Below, in pieces: positions 26,301-40,000 of a stretch of 64,000 nt of DNA. The position numbers and the translations under genes are program-made. Under the pieces are notes generated by a model that saw only the letters and a program-made list of their open reading frames with translations, did not search any database and had not been told where the DNA came from. Origin of the DNA: Phascolarctos cinereus (taxonomy: Eukaryota > Chordata > Mammalia > Diprotodontia > Phascolarctidae); NCBI RefSeq assembly GCF_002099425.1, contig NW_018344004.1, positions 4,243,501 to 4,307,500 of the forward strand, given 5' to 3'. Each line of letters starts with the position of its first letter. Within the stretch, counting starts at the first letter, position 1.

Positions 26301-29300
26301 TAGGAGGTTGCCCCCTTCTCTACAGGTTTTCAGGTAAAAGCTAGATGCCTACTTAAAGAAAGGATTCCTTTATGAATTAGACTGTATGACCTCTGACATC
26401 TCTTCCAACTCTGACGTTCTTTGTTTCTATAGAAAGCATTGTGGGAGATTTATCTGTTTTTTCTATATGGAAATCAGGACACTGATGGGTACTAGCATGA
26501 TATTCTGTGTGTTAGAGTAAGATCAATAGTTCCTATTGGCCTGAGTTTTTTCCCTGTGTCTGTTGATTCCTTGACAGTGATGACAATTAAATGATGAGCA
26601 ATCTTCATTGAGGTTATTCTGTGTTGCCCATCCCTTCCCTTTTTTCTGATTTACCTTTAAAATATGAGTGTTGATGTATTTCTTCAGCGTGAGCTTTAAA
26701 ATTCAATGAACAAGGGTTCCCCAACTTGTGGATACTTGTGCTGGTTCATTACTGTTTACAGTAAACAGTAACTCATCTCTTTTGTGACTGAGTTAATTTG
26801 CTGCAGGAATCATAACTTGTGAAATTCCTAACTAGCATGTTTCCCTTCCTAAGCGTAACATCACACTTAATTACTTCCCTTTAAGTTTTGGAGGGGAAAG
26901 CCCTGTAGTAATATGCTTATTCAATCAAGTTATCTCAGCCCAGAATACCTACATTGTACATATGATGGAAGAAACGCATGTTCACCTAAGAAAGGACCTT
27001 GATACCTACCTACAGGAAGTATTTCCTTCCAGCATTAAGTTCAGAAATCCTGTTTATTCTTGTTGCTATTGTAATTACATTGTACTTCAAGAGAGTCTGT
27101 ACTTCCCCTTGGTTCCATCTGGAATGAATACGTACTGTTGAAAGGATGTCCTGACTCCTGTGGGGAAAGTTAGAAGAGAATAGGGAGATCTGCACCAATG
27201 GAAATAGGTGGGGCTTCTTTTAAGTATCATAGGGCTGTATCCGTGGGAGTTGAGGTGGCCATCACCATTTCTTTGGGGAGGGAATGGTACACGAACACTT
27301 TCATAAAGTATACAATTGAGGTTTTCCTGTTAAACTTGGATGTGAGTACCGTGTCTCAGTTTTGGCACTTGAGATTAATGAAAAGTGACAGATTCTGAAG
27401 GCACACAAAAGTAGTTCTCTCATATCCAAAAAGGAGAATATTTTTACATTTATGTTAATGAAGAGAATAAGGTTTTAAGCTACTTAAGCTTAAAACTGCA
27501 CTAAGACTTTTAGGACACTGAATGTGTTTGTGTATAAACATATATGTATGTATCCATATCCATATATTTGTATATACATGTTGTCTCCTCAGATAGAATG
27601 TAAGCTTCTCAAGGGCAAGGACTTTTATCTGTTTTTGTATCTAAAGTTCCTGACACGTCATAGTTGCTTAATAAATATTTGTTGATTGATAATTGTTTTT
27701 ATTAGATTGGTTGCGTTGAGCTCTTGGAATTCAGTCTTTCATAGTCTCACCTTAAACAGTTATAAATACATGCACATGTTTGTGTGTTTCTCCTTAAAAG
27801 AAAATGAACATTGTATTCTATATTTTCTGTTTGGGAAATTTGGTAAAAATCTGAAAGAAATTTCTCACGTTTCCTTCCCAAAGTGAAAATCGAATAGTGG
27901 CTTGAAAAGTTTCTTTCATAGACTAACTCCCATTGAGCTCTGCTGTGTGATTTGAAATCTCATAATATAAAAATAAAACAATTAACATTGATTTCCATTT
28001 TCTAGATTAATTGCTATCTTAATTTTTTAAAAAATGAGCCTCAAAAGAAGCTTTTTTTCTTTTCAAACCAGCTGAATGGTGTTAATCTCCAAGATGTTAA
28101 GAAACCCATTCCTCTCCCCTGAAATGAATTTGGGTTGAGATCCCAAAGTCCTATGAGCTATGTTCTTCTAACCTTGCAAAAAAAAAAAATTGGCCTCGGT
28201 GTTTTTAAATTTAAACACTTAGAGTAGAATGGTTTTGGTTTTAAGTTAATTGTGTTTTAATGTACTTATTACAAATGATTATTAAAACAGTTGACTGAGG
28301 AAGGAAGGAAACTTTTTTTTTTTAACAACTACAGAATACTAATGGAATCCTGGCTATGCTGGATGAAGAGTGCCTCAGGCCAGGCACAGTGACCGATGAC
28401 ACCTTTTTAGAAAAGCTGAACCAAGTCTGTGCCACCCATCAGCATTTTGAGAGCAGAATGAGCAAGTGTTCCCGGTTCCTAAATGATACCTCTTTGCCTC
28501 ACAGCTGTTTCAGAATTCAGCATTATGCAGGCAAGGTATGGGATGAGCCCCTGACTAGTGAGCCTTCCTCATTTTTGTTTAGGGCAAAATCATGCTCTGG
28601 GTTAGGCAGTCTCACCAATATTGACTAATTTCAAGGTTTTGAGAGTAAAAGAGTATAAAAGTAAGAAAATGATTGAATAGTGAGAGTTTTCAAGGTCACT
28701 GAAAGTTCATCAAAAATCAGAACTCCCAAACCATATAGGGCAAATTCATTTAATGTACCATGCACTGGAAGACAAGCCAGTTTGCCTTAATACTAATAGC
28801 TAACATTTATATAGTGCCTTCTTATGTACCAGGCACTCTGCTAAGTGCTTTTAAACAAAAATGTCTTGATTTTAAAAAGAAATTCAACTTCGTTACTCTC
28901 AAATGCTGTCGTGTGTCTCAACCTATATTTATAGATGGTTTATAAATACTTAGTAAATAAAACAAGTTGCTGATAAACAAAGTATACTAATTTAAAAATT
29001 GAAAAACACAATAGATGAATAATAATATGTAAACTTAGAAAGTCATGTAGAGTATAAGAATTCAGTCAGAAGTTGAAGTCAATGTTGCAGGAATCCATAA
29101 TTCATCAACAATCATTAGGAAGGATTTGATGCTACTTATTACATAAGAAAGATGGTAGAAACTAATTTTGGCAGCTCTTGGGCTAACTTCTGAAGCCTTT
29201 GGTTCAAGAAAGTTACTAATTTTAGTCAGTTTTTCTTTATTTACAAGCATGGCCCTAAAAATTTAGAGGAGAAATTATTTTGAACTCTTTCCTCAATAAG

Positions 29301-31029
29301 AAACATGTATACTGTATCTGAACTAACATATTTTGTGAATTAGTGCAATTAAAAATTAGTGAGATATTATTACATTCCTTTATTTCTCTCCTGGCTTCTG
29401 ACAAAAGTATATTTCCTGATATCAAATATACATACATATCATACATATATATGTATTTTTTTTGTGGTACAGAATACCTAATTAAGAAAGCACAAATAGT
29501 ATCTGAACCATTTTCTCCCTTCTGTTTTGTGATGAGATTCAGACTTAGGACACATGTAACTTAGCAGGTAAAATAGAACCTCAGAAGATGTGTTTAGGCA
29601 GTAATAGAGCTAAACTTGGAAAATGTTAAGATAACATATTTGGAGTTCTTGCAAATCTTGGAGGGCAGAAAAAAGCACTTTGAGACATATCTATTTAGAC
29701 AGATGGGAGATAAACTTAGAGGTTTTCTTGAATGTTTGGAGCTAATTTGGTATTACAGTGTGACTAAAGCATGCGTTGTTTCATGGAGAGAGGGAGGTAT
29801 CTGGGAAACAGATTATTTTGAAATTTTTCTTTAAAGAATTTAATGTTGTTGGGTCCAGCCTGCCTACCGCCAACATCAGTGTATTTCTTACAGGTTATGT
29901 ATCAGGTAGAAGGATTTGTTGACAAGAACAATGATCTACTCTACCGTGATCTGTCTCAAGCCATGTGGAAGGCCAGTCACTCTCTAATAAAGGCGTTATT
30001 CCCTGAAGGAAATCCTGCCAAAATCAACCTAAAGAGGCCACCTACTGCTGGATCCCAGTTCAAGGCTTCAGTGGCCACACTGATGAAGAATTTACAGACC
30101 AAAAATCCAAACTATATTAGGTACTTTAGGCTTGTCCAAAATTCTGGAAAGCTACTTGTAAAACTACTCTAGAGCAGTAATGTCAAAAATAAAATAGAAA
30201 CAGATCCCTGGAGACTTGAATTGATTTAGAAAACCACAAATTAACATTATCTGTGTTATACTGTACTTTTATTTATTTCGTTAAACATTTCTCAATTACA
30301 TTTTAATTTCTGGTTGGGTTTATTTTGACCCTTTTACTCTAGAGGGTAAAATATTTTCAGGTCTTATTTGTCCACCCTTAGCCCAATATATTTAATATAT
30401 TCTTAAACTTGTTCCTGAACAGAGTTTTAGGGGAAAACATTGCTTCAGTGACAGTAATCATCAGTAGTCTTATCCTTGTTGCCAACAGGAATTGTTATAT
30501 TCTTCGTACTTGTATCCCCAGGGCCCAGCACATATTAGACATTTAACAAATACTTGTTGATTGAAATGAACACAAAACTGGATCTAGTTACAGATGATGA
30601 GTTTGTTAGGGGAAAATTATCTAGATTTTTCCTGTGAGAGTTGTAAACCAAGAAGAGGGTAGAAAGAGACAAGTTTGTGCAATGTTGAGTAATTCCCATC
30701 ATAGGAATAGAAGGAACTGGTTTGCCCATTCTTCTTGCCCCTAAGCAACAATTGCAGATTATTCCATACTCACCATTGCTTGTGGATTCAGTAAAGGCTG
30801 GGTGTTAGTATGGTAGGCTGTACATTTGATGAGCTTTGTGCCGAAAGGGATATTTCTGGTGGAGTGGACACTGTACCGAATATCCAACCTCTTAGATTAC
30901 TTTTGGTGGAGATTACATTAATAAGGCTACTAACAGAACCAATGGACAAAGCACCTTGTACCCTAATTCATTACAGTCAAAGGCCCTTTTTAAAATCTAT
31001 ATCTATATACATGCATATACATACACATA

Positions 31030-31062
<33 letters not shown>

Positions 31063-34000
31063 TGCACACATATACATACATACAAGAATATGATCTTTTT
31101 AAAAAAATCTGTGAATAAATACTGTTGGCATTTTAAATTGACAGCATGATATTTTTAAACATAATGAGGAGAAGGTGAAATTATCAGATCACACTAAATG
31201 AAATGAGCTGTAATTCTATGGATATTTATCAGTGGTATGTATTTGTGTGTGGGTGTGAGAGATTTATTTGATAATCCCAGTCTGGCCATAAGCAATGGTA
31301 GATGTTTTACAGTAACTGTTCCCATGGATTTATTTTAGGGTTCTTTTAAATGAATTCAAATAAACTAAGAAAGTATCATTCATAGTTACATGTTTTTATC
31401 TTGCAATATATAGAAAAGATAGACTTGTAAGAAAGTATAATTCGTCATTAGGTTATTTTTCTTTTAAGAAATACTGAATTATTTAAAATCAAAATACCCT
31501 TCATTTTTCAGGTGTATCAAGCCTAATGACAAAAAAGCTGCCCACATCTTCAATGATGCCCTAGTATGTCACCAGATCAGATACCTTGGTCTCTTGGAGA
31601 ATGTCCGTGTAAGAAGGGCAGGTTACGCCTTCAGGCAAGCTTATGAGCCTTGCCTAGAAAGGTACAAGATGCTTTCTAAACAAACATGGCCTCATTGGAA
31701 GGGGCCCGCCAGGTAAGAAATTGACTTATTTCATCATGAACTTTTAAAAGGAGAAAGGCTTGTCTTTCCCTTTGTGCTATAGCCAAAATGTTAAAGTGAG
31801 ATTTTGACTATGATAATCATAATATAATTAGCATTTATACATACTTTACCACTGCAAAGCTAGAGGCTGCTCCTAAGAGCAACTGTGAAGGGTAGGTAGC
31901 CAGTGATTCTTATGCTGAGGCTCAGAGAGATGAGGTGAAACAGCTTCTTAGTAGTAGAGCAGAGTCAAGGAATGCAGAAATCCAAGTTCAAGGCTCTGCT
32001 TGTCCATTATGCCATGCTCCAAAACAGCTTAACTTCCACTTTGCTCCCTCTTTCGTGAAGCTCTCATTTAATTTTGGAAGCCAAAAAAGATTCTTCAGTT
32101 CTATTTTGTTGGATTATATTATCAAGGAAATTTTAAAAATAGGTATATGGCAGATGAAGAAAGAACTGATCAATGACTCCTAGTAGAACTTTACAAAACA
32201 TCTCTTTGAACACCTCCATTTTATAGGTAAAGACATTGTGGTCCAGAAAGGTGGACCCAGTTAAGTTATTGGCAGAGATGGGCGATGATACAACTTTGAG
32301 ATTATTAAGAAAAAACTATTCTTCCTGTTATATTATACCTCCTCCAGTTTAGTTCAACAAGTCCTTTTCAGGCATCTGCCACGTGCAAAGGATATGTACT
32401 GTTCCAGGTGCCAACGACAGTAAGAAGAAACAAAGACCGGTACTTGCCCTCAGGGAGCTTACTATCAACATTTACCTCATCTTTCACATGGAAATCCATC
32501 AGCAGTTTTGATGTCCACCTTGTGCCAATTGATAACTTTATAGTTAGACATAGAAAATCATAGATAGTGTGGTCTAATAAAGATTTTGTCACACCATTGA
32601 TTGGAGACCTTGGTGCCATGTCAGCCTGTGGTGTTAGTTTTTGGAGTAGTATGGTATAAAATTCCTATATTAGGGGAAAGAGTGAGAAGCTGAATTAAAT
32701 ACACTCGGAGGTTGCTTCTTATGCTAATTCTATCCTTCTCTGTATCCAGTTGATTTAATTTCTTTGTGTTTCATTTTTCCTCACCTGTGAAACAAAGGCA
32801 GAGTAGATAAAGAGCTAGCCTTGGAATCAGTAAGACTTGGGTTCAGATCCTGCCTGTGACACATATTGGTTGTGAAATCCTGGGCAAGACATGGCACCTC
32901 TTGGGAACATGGTACCCAGACAATCATATTAGAGTATAAATTAAAGAGCAGGTGCTGGGTAATTGGGACATCTTTATTAGGAGTTACCCTCTACCAATGA
33001 AATCATATATCTCTACCTGCCCAGCTCTTTACTGTGGAAATAAAATATTGTGAGCATTATTACTATGCCCAAGTAGTGTCTGTATCCTGAGTTTCCCACC
33101 AGCTGGCACTTTTTCTCTAGCCTTGTTTCCCCACTTATGCCCCAGGGGATGGGAATGTTTTTAAAAATACTTTCAGTGGGTTAACTGAGGGGGCTCAGAA
33201 TAAATCCTTGCACACATTTGACATCCTCTTCTCTGCATTGCATAATACCTTCTGTGCAAACCCACCTCTGGATAGTACATAAATATGGGTACATGGATGC
33301 AGGGCGTTGCTGTTATTGGCCAAATGCAAGAAGAAATTGGCTGTAGGTCCAGGTTTCCGTTTAAAAATTAATGATAAACCTAAATAGACCAGTATATACA
33401 AAGGATTAAGAGGATTTGGTTTAATCTGTGATATTAAGTCTTTCTCCTTGAAAATTGAGGGAGGAGAGTGTGGGAGGAATGAAATAAAATAAATAACAAT
33501 GGAAGGACTAAAAGAAGGCTTTTTTAAAAAGCAAAAATAAAAATAAAGTTGATACACAGATTTTTTTTCCCTTAGCACTCAGTAAATAACACAAATTCAT
33601 GGTCACATGAGCAGTGGCTTAAATCATTTTTTTTGTTTGCTTGCCCTATTTTCTATATGTATTTTATTTGTTCTTAATCATATAGTTGAATCTTTATAGA
33701 GAGGCAGCTTGGTAAAGTGGACGCAGGATTGGCCTTGGAGACAGTGTAGGTTCAGGTCCCAGCTCTGTGACCTTGGGCACCTCCATGCCCAGGTGGTATT
33801 TGAAGTTGCATAACATCTGTATTGGTAGAAAGAGATGCTGCCCATACTGATGAAATCCTAGGTCTGGACCCGTCAAAAAAATGTCATTGCAAGTTATAAA
33901 AAAAAAAAGTAATAGAATTATTTTTAGAAATTTCTCGTAAGAAATGTTTTTATAAGAACGGTGACATTTTAAGCATGCAAGTTTTTTTGTTTGTTGCATG

Positions 34001-37000
34001 TTTTGTTTTTTCTGTATTAAAATGCTACAAGGCAACTTAGTTTGTTTGGAAAGAAACTTTTTGTAGCTAAAAAGTAAGAGAAAAAAGCCTCATTCTTTTT
34101 CATTTTCCTAGAGCTGGTGTGGAAGTGCTTTTTAATGAATTAGAATTCCCTGTAGAAGAATACTCCTTTGGTAGATCAAAGATATTTATCCGGAACCCAA
34201 GAACGGTATGTGACCCAGATCATCTTCTCGGAGGTTTTAGAGATTTGTATCAGTAGGTTCATAGAGAAAGTCTAACTCTAAAATGTTACCTGAGTATTAC
34301 AAATACACTAATTGGGGGAAAGGTATTGTTTCCTCTACTTTTTTTTTTAACAGCTACACAGACCTGCTACTATTTTGAGCAGAAATTTTTTACACAACCT
34401 GATGACTACAAGACATTTTAAAAGTTTTTTAGCCAATAAACATAATGTGAATATTTCCATTGAAAATTACAAAGTCCGCATATCTTTGATTTTATTTATT
34501 AATTGAATGATACCATAAAATTTGTACAATTTTATCAAAATATTCACACCATCAGTCACTATTTAAAACATTATTTTTCCTTTCCTGATGATGCTATCAC
34601 CCTTACCTTCATATGGGGTTTTAAGTGTGTCTTGCATAGCTGCACGCTTCTGCTGCTAGATAACTTTGGTAAAGCGGTCACTCCAGCAAACCATTGCTTT
34701 CCATTCCATTTGAAAATGTGAACGCTGCCTATTTAATTCCTGAGAAGGCCCAGTGGCTGGCCAGGATCACATGGGCCAATCCAATGGTAGTTGATAAACC
34801 CATTAGAATATGTAGAACATCAGGAAAGGAGAGCAAAAACAACTGTGTAAATAGTGACATCAGACCAGCAGTTTGAAAATTTCAGAACCAGCAGAAAGAA
34901 CATTTCAATTGCATGGATGCAGTCAGTGTGCACGGTAGCATCTCCATCCCCAGGCAACCTGACATCCATGTGGCTTAGAGAAAACACTAGAGAAGATCAG
35001 ATCTATTCAAGGAAAGTTTGAATTATGGAATACTTTGCCATTTATTACTTAAAAGTCATACAGAAACTGGAATGAAGCTAACAAAGGATTGCCTATTCCA
35101 GATCCTAAAGGTGCCTACTTCAATGTTTTGATCAGAATAACACATAATTAGCATAACATAATTGTGTACTTTGAGATATATAAAGCACTTACTTTACAAC
35201 AGTTGTGTAAGTATTATTATCTCAGTTTTTCAGGTAAGGAAACAGGCATAAAAAAAGACCAAGAGACATGTCTCTGGTCATAGAGAAGCTAGGAGTGACA
35301 GAGCTGAGATGCTTTTTAAACTTCCCATTTTCCCCAACGTTTGTAAGTGTAGGCCCTTAATAAATATTCATAGGATCATAAAATTTCAATCTGGAAGGCG
35401 CTTTAAAGAGGACCCAATCCAACTCCCTGAATTTTAAAGATGAGGCCCAGAGTGAGGAAATGACTTTCCTTCAGGGTCACAAAGTAGCAGAGCTCAGATT
35501 TGAACCCAGGTCCTCTGTCTCTAAATCCACCACTGTGTGATACATTAGATTTGATAAATTGTACAAATACAGATTTTAGCTTTTCCCCAATTAATTGCCA
35601 TAGAGCAAATAAATTTCACATTAATGTGGTTTTACTTTCTGTATTTACCAGCATAATTTTTGCATAAGCTAGTTCCCAGTTTGTTGTAAAATTAAAGTAT
35701 TTAAATGTTCATGTGGCTGAACATTGTATTGTTTTATTAGCTTCTTAAGAATTATCTTTATATATGATATAATCTTTTTTGAAATAATCTTTTTTTTTTT
35801 TAAATACATGACTCAACAGCTATTCAAGTTAGAAGACCTAAGAAAACGTCGCCTTGAGGACCTGGCCACTCTCATTCAAAAAATTTTTCGAGGTTGGAAG
35901 TGCCGGACACATTTCTTGTTAATGAAAAAAAGTCAGATTGTTATTGCTGCCTGGTACAGAAGATATTCAGTAAGTTAGCCCTCTTTAAACATGTGGTCTT
36001 CCTTATTGTATGATAAATTGGCTTGATTTTTACCTATGCTCATTTTCCTCATCTGTAAAATGAGGGAATTGTCCTAGATGTTACCTGATGTCCTTCCAAT
36101 CTCTTAAATCTATGAAACTGTGATGTGAGAAATCAACACCAGAAATGGAATCTAATGTCACTGACCTGGCATTGATTCATTTAATCTTCAGTAGATATTG
36201 GCCTAATGATTGCAGTTTAAAATCTCTGTTGCAAACCCCATTTTCATGCATTGGAAAGAACAGACATAGTCATAGCTAGCATTTATGTAATGATTTATGG
36301 TTGGCACACCACCGCACACATGCTATCTCAGGCTGCAAACCTAAACTGAAAGATTTTATTTCTTTTGATTCTTGAGAAAACTCATCTGTATTGATAAATA
36401 TGTGCAAAAGTATGCTTATCTAATTAGTGAAGAATTGTAGTTATTTGCTTTCCCATGGATTAAAGATTCACCATTACAATTAATCCAATTTCAGGTACCT
36501 GTTCATCTTTTTAAATTTTTTTTTTCCCAACTTCTTAGCAGGTGAATTGGAAAATGAAAATTTGAGTGCATACATCTCCCTTGGAACACTCGGCCTGTTT
36601 TTAGTCAATAGACATGTTCAACAGTAAGGCCATGTTAAATCAGTGGCAGATGTTGCTAACGTCCTCCCATAGTGCCTTTTAGTATAGTACAAATGATCTT
36701 GAAGTTTGGGGGATTAATGAAGTACTTAACTACTTATTGATTTACCCTAGGCAGCAGAAGAAAATCTGCTTGATCTTCAGCCCTTTGAAGACAAAGTATT
36801 TGTTTGATTTAATATAGTGCAAACACAGCAGAACTTCAAATATGAATGTGTGTAGACAAGTTAATGCTTGATTCATTCATGGCATTTTCTTAGAAGATGG
36901 ATTGTTTGGTTTCATTATTACTAGATGGTCCTGCTCTAATGGATTTCCCACTGGGGAGAACTCTAGTTCCACTTGACTGGATTAAAAATTATAATGCTGT

Positions 37001-40000
37001 GCTTTGTATTTATTTGAGAAAATAACAGTGTAGAGTCATGTCTGTGTAGGCCTATAGTATTATTTCACTATTTTGAAATCATGACTGGAGATGAAAAATA
37101 GGACACACAGTAATGTTGTGTATGTTTTATTGTCAGTTGCTTGGGGTGGCTGGATGTCCAAGTGATATTAATTTTTTTAGGTTTATAAGTACTAAGAATA
37201 GCCCATTCTCTAAGGAGAAACTAAATTTTATATGGACCTATGACTGTTCCATAAGTAAACATCAAATTACTCATCTAATCTAGTCATTAGACTAAATATT
37301 TTCCTTCTACTGTGTTCTCCATAGTCTGAGTCCCATCCATTGGGATGATATTCTGAAATTATTTTCACTTATTTGATAAATCAAATTTATGAGATAAAAT
37401 TTCAGTTTATTTTTTAATAAAAATTAATACATAAATAGGGTCTTATGGCTCCTTAAGAAAAACTTCAGAAGGTAAATGAGTAAAGTTTTTGCAAGGAGAA
37501 GGTCGTCATGCAGTCAGAAGCACCCACTGATTTGCCCATTCATTTGAGACTTTTAAAAAAGTTGGTCTAATAGCATGCCTTAAACATCAGTGAGTTTTAA
37601 AGCTTCCTCAGTAGTTCAAGGAAAAGAACACTGAGGAGGTGTAGAATCTGTGGGAAATAACTCAAGTGTCTCATTTCCCCTGTTAATCCAGAGAGAGGAG
37701 GCAATCTCTGTACATTTGAGGGGCAGATGTATTCAGTATTTCACAGTGATTGAGGAAATATTGCATCCTCATTTTTGTGCTAGAGATTGGCAGGGAGAGG
37801 ATGGGCAACCATAAAGTAGAACCCTCCCTGACTTAGGTTGTCTTTTGTTGATAGAAAACCATCTAATTTAAATATATTCTTCATAATTAAAAAAAAAACT
37901 CTGGTAAAAAAAAAGTGTTGTTACCAAAAGGTGTTTGTTGAGTAATTTCTCTATTTCTTTGCAAAATTTATCCAGAGACATAATAATTTTCATGTGTGTT
38001 TGTGTGCGTGTGTGTGTGTGTATACATATATACATATTCTATTTAATACACACACACACAGAGAGCTTGGTATATTATTATACTTGAACTAAACTTCAAT
38101 TCCAAGAACATTTATTAAGTAAGCACTTACTATGTGTAGCACTGTGTGGAGTGCCAAGGATATGAAGATAAAAAGTTAACATTGCTTGTCCTTAAGAGGC
38201 TTACATTCTGAGGGTGGGCAGGGATTATAGCATGTGTAGACAGATAAATAAATACCAGCTAATTAGAGGATGAAGCATCAAAAACTGGGGAGATCAGGAA
38301 AGGATTCACAGAGGATTTGGTGCCTGAATCTTTCCTTAAGGTAAACTGTATATTCTAAGAAATGAAGGTGAGGACATGAGGAGAGCTGTCATGAAAGACA
38401 CATGACGGTTCAGGAACCTCTAGTTTGTCTGTAAATTGTGTGAAGAAGAGCAATATAAAATAGGCTTGGAAAGGAATATGGGACCCAGACTATGGAGAAC
38501 CTTAAATTTTGTGTATTATCTTAGAATCAACGAGGAACCACTGAACAGTGTTGAATAAGGTTGGGGTGAGGGGTGTGATGTGATCATACCAATGCTTTAG
38601 GGTTATTAATTGGGTAGCTGTGTGGAGAATGTACTGGATAGAGAAGACTTAAAACAGAAAAATCATTAAGGAGCTCTTTCAGTAATCCAGGTGAGAGGTG
38701 ATAAAAGCTGAATGTGCAGTAGTGGTCATGTAAGTGAAGAAAAGGGGATGGGTGAGAGGGATCCTGAGGGTGTAGAATTAGTAAGTCTTGAGAACTAATT
38801 GGCTATAATACTGGTGAAGGATAGAAAAAAAAATCAGAGGATGACTCTGAGGTGGTAAATCTGGATATCTCCTGTAGAAAATAGGCAGGTTTAGGGCAAA
38901 GAATTCTGTTTTGAAATATCTGTGAGATAAAGCTATCCAGAAGGTAGGCAGATGGTGATGCGGGACCAGTAGAGGACAGAATAGTGCTGGATATTAGCTG
39001 TGGAAGTCATATGTATAGATGACCACTGAAGTGATAGAAACTGATTATATCACTAAGGGAGGGAGTATAGAATGAGAAGAAAAAAGCACCCAGGTGAGAT
39101 CTTTTGGGAGGCACCCATGCCTGGTGGTGGAAGATGCTTGATGATTAACGTGGAAGACTAAGGAGAAGCAGACAGGTAGAAGGAAAACCGGCAAAAAAAC
39201 AGTGTCTCACACTCATAGAAAACAAAAGAGAGCATTCGGGACAGCAACAGTGTCAAATGCTGCAAAGAAGAGAAGTCAGAGAGGATGTGAGGATAAAGAA
39301 AAGGTCACTGGATTTGGCATCAGTGGTATTCTGTAGCCTGCCCTGCAGTTTGACTATGACTTCAAGTCTGGAATTAACCCTGGAACCATACCTGTTTTGT
39401 GGGCAGGAGTCCTGATAGCCCCACTACCACTGTTGCTCAGCACAGGTTGGGGGAAGGGGTATAAAGAGGAGAAGGATCAGTAAGTAAATGGAAGTCTGAG
39501 AAGAGAGAGGAAGTAATTCCCTTTCATCTTCTCTTCCACCCCAAGAGTCAACACTTGCCTTTGTTCAGCCCTCAAGCTTGTGCATTTTATGGATCTGTAA
39601 ATAGAACTATTTACACCTTTTTTTCTTTTTTACCTGCAGCAACAAAAGAAATATCAACAGATAAAGAGTTCTGCCATTGTGATACAGTCTTTCATCCGAG
39701 GATGGAAGGTGAGTTTGAATGGAATATGATATCCTTGTTTGGAATCTTCACATTCTTTATAATTTCTTTATGGGTACCTAGAGTTGGTTAAGGAGGAGGA
39801 AGTCTCCTTATTTCCTACTCTACCCCCTTAGTCAGTCAGATGTAAAGTGATGCCTGTTAGTGGCCAAGCTGGTGATCTAATGCTTCATTATTCCAGGTTC
39901 ACTCTGTCTTTGTTCTCTGAGAAAGGTGTTGGTAGGGTCAGTGATAGAAAAATTACCCTGTCAGATACCTTTATTTGGGAAGCTGCAGTCCCCAGCAACA

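Larger units (their letters stand above)
25049..28334. other. Intron 8 contents
   Basis: L2-like 3' end at 27584-27692 and a perfect 23-base inverted repeat at 26749-26771. 25150-25830 has open frames of 95-128 codons, but I recognise no product there. The rest is AT-rich. Confidence 0.55.
30121..31511. other. Intron 10 contents
   Basis: hAT-like element at 30175-30335, L2 3' end at 30488-30568, and a TA/CA/TG-rich simple repeat at 31003-31085. No other content recognised. Confidence 0.6.
31713..34111. other. Intron 11 contents
   Basis: Reversed MIR remnant 31810-32030, old repeat 32345-32480 (ccctcagggagcttac), and composite SINEs at 32798-33015 and 33695-33870. 33200-33690 shows nothing I recognise. 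Confidence 0.55.
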
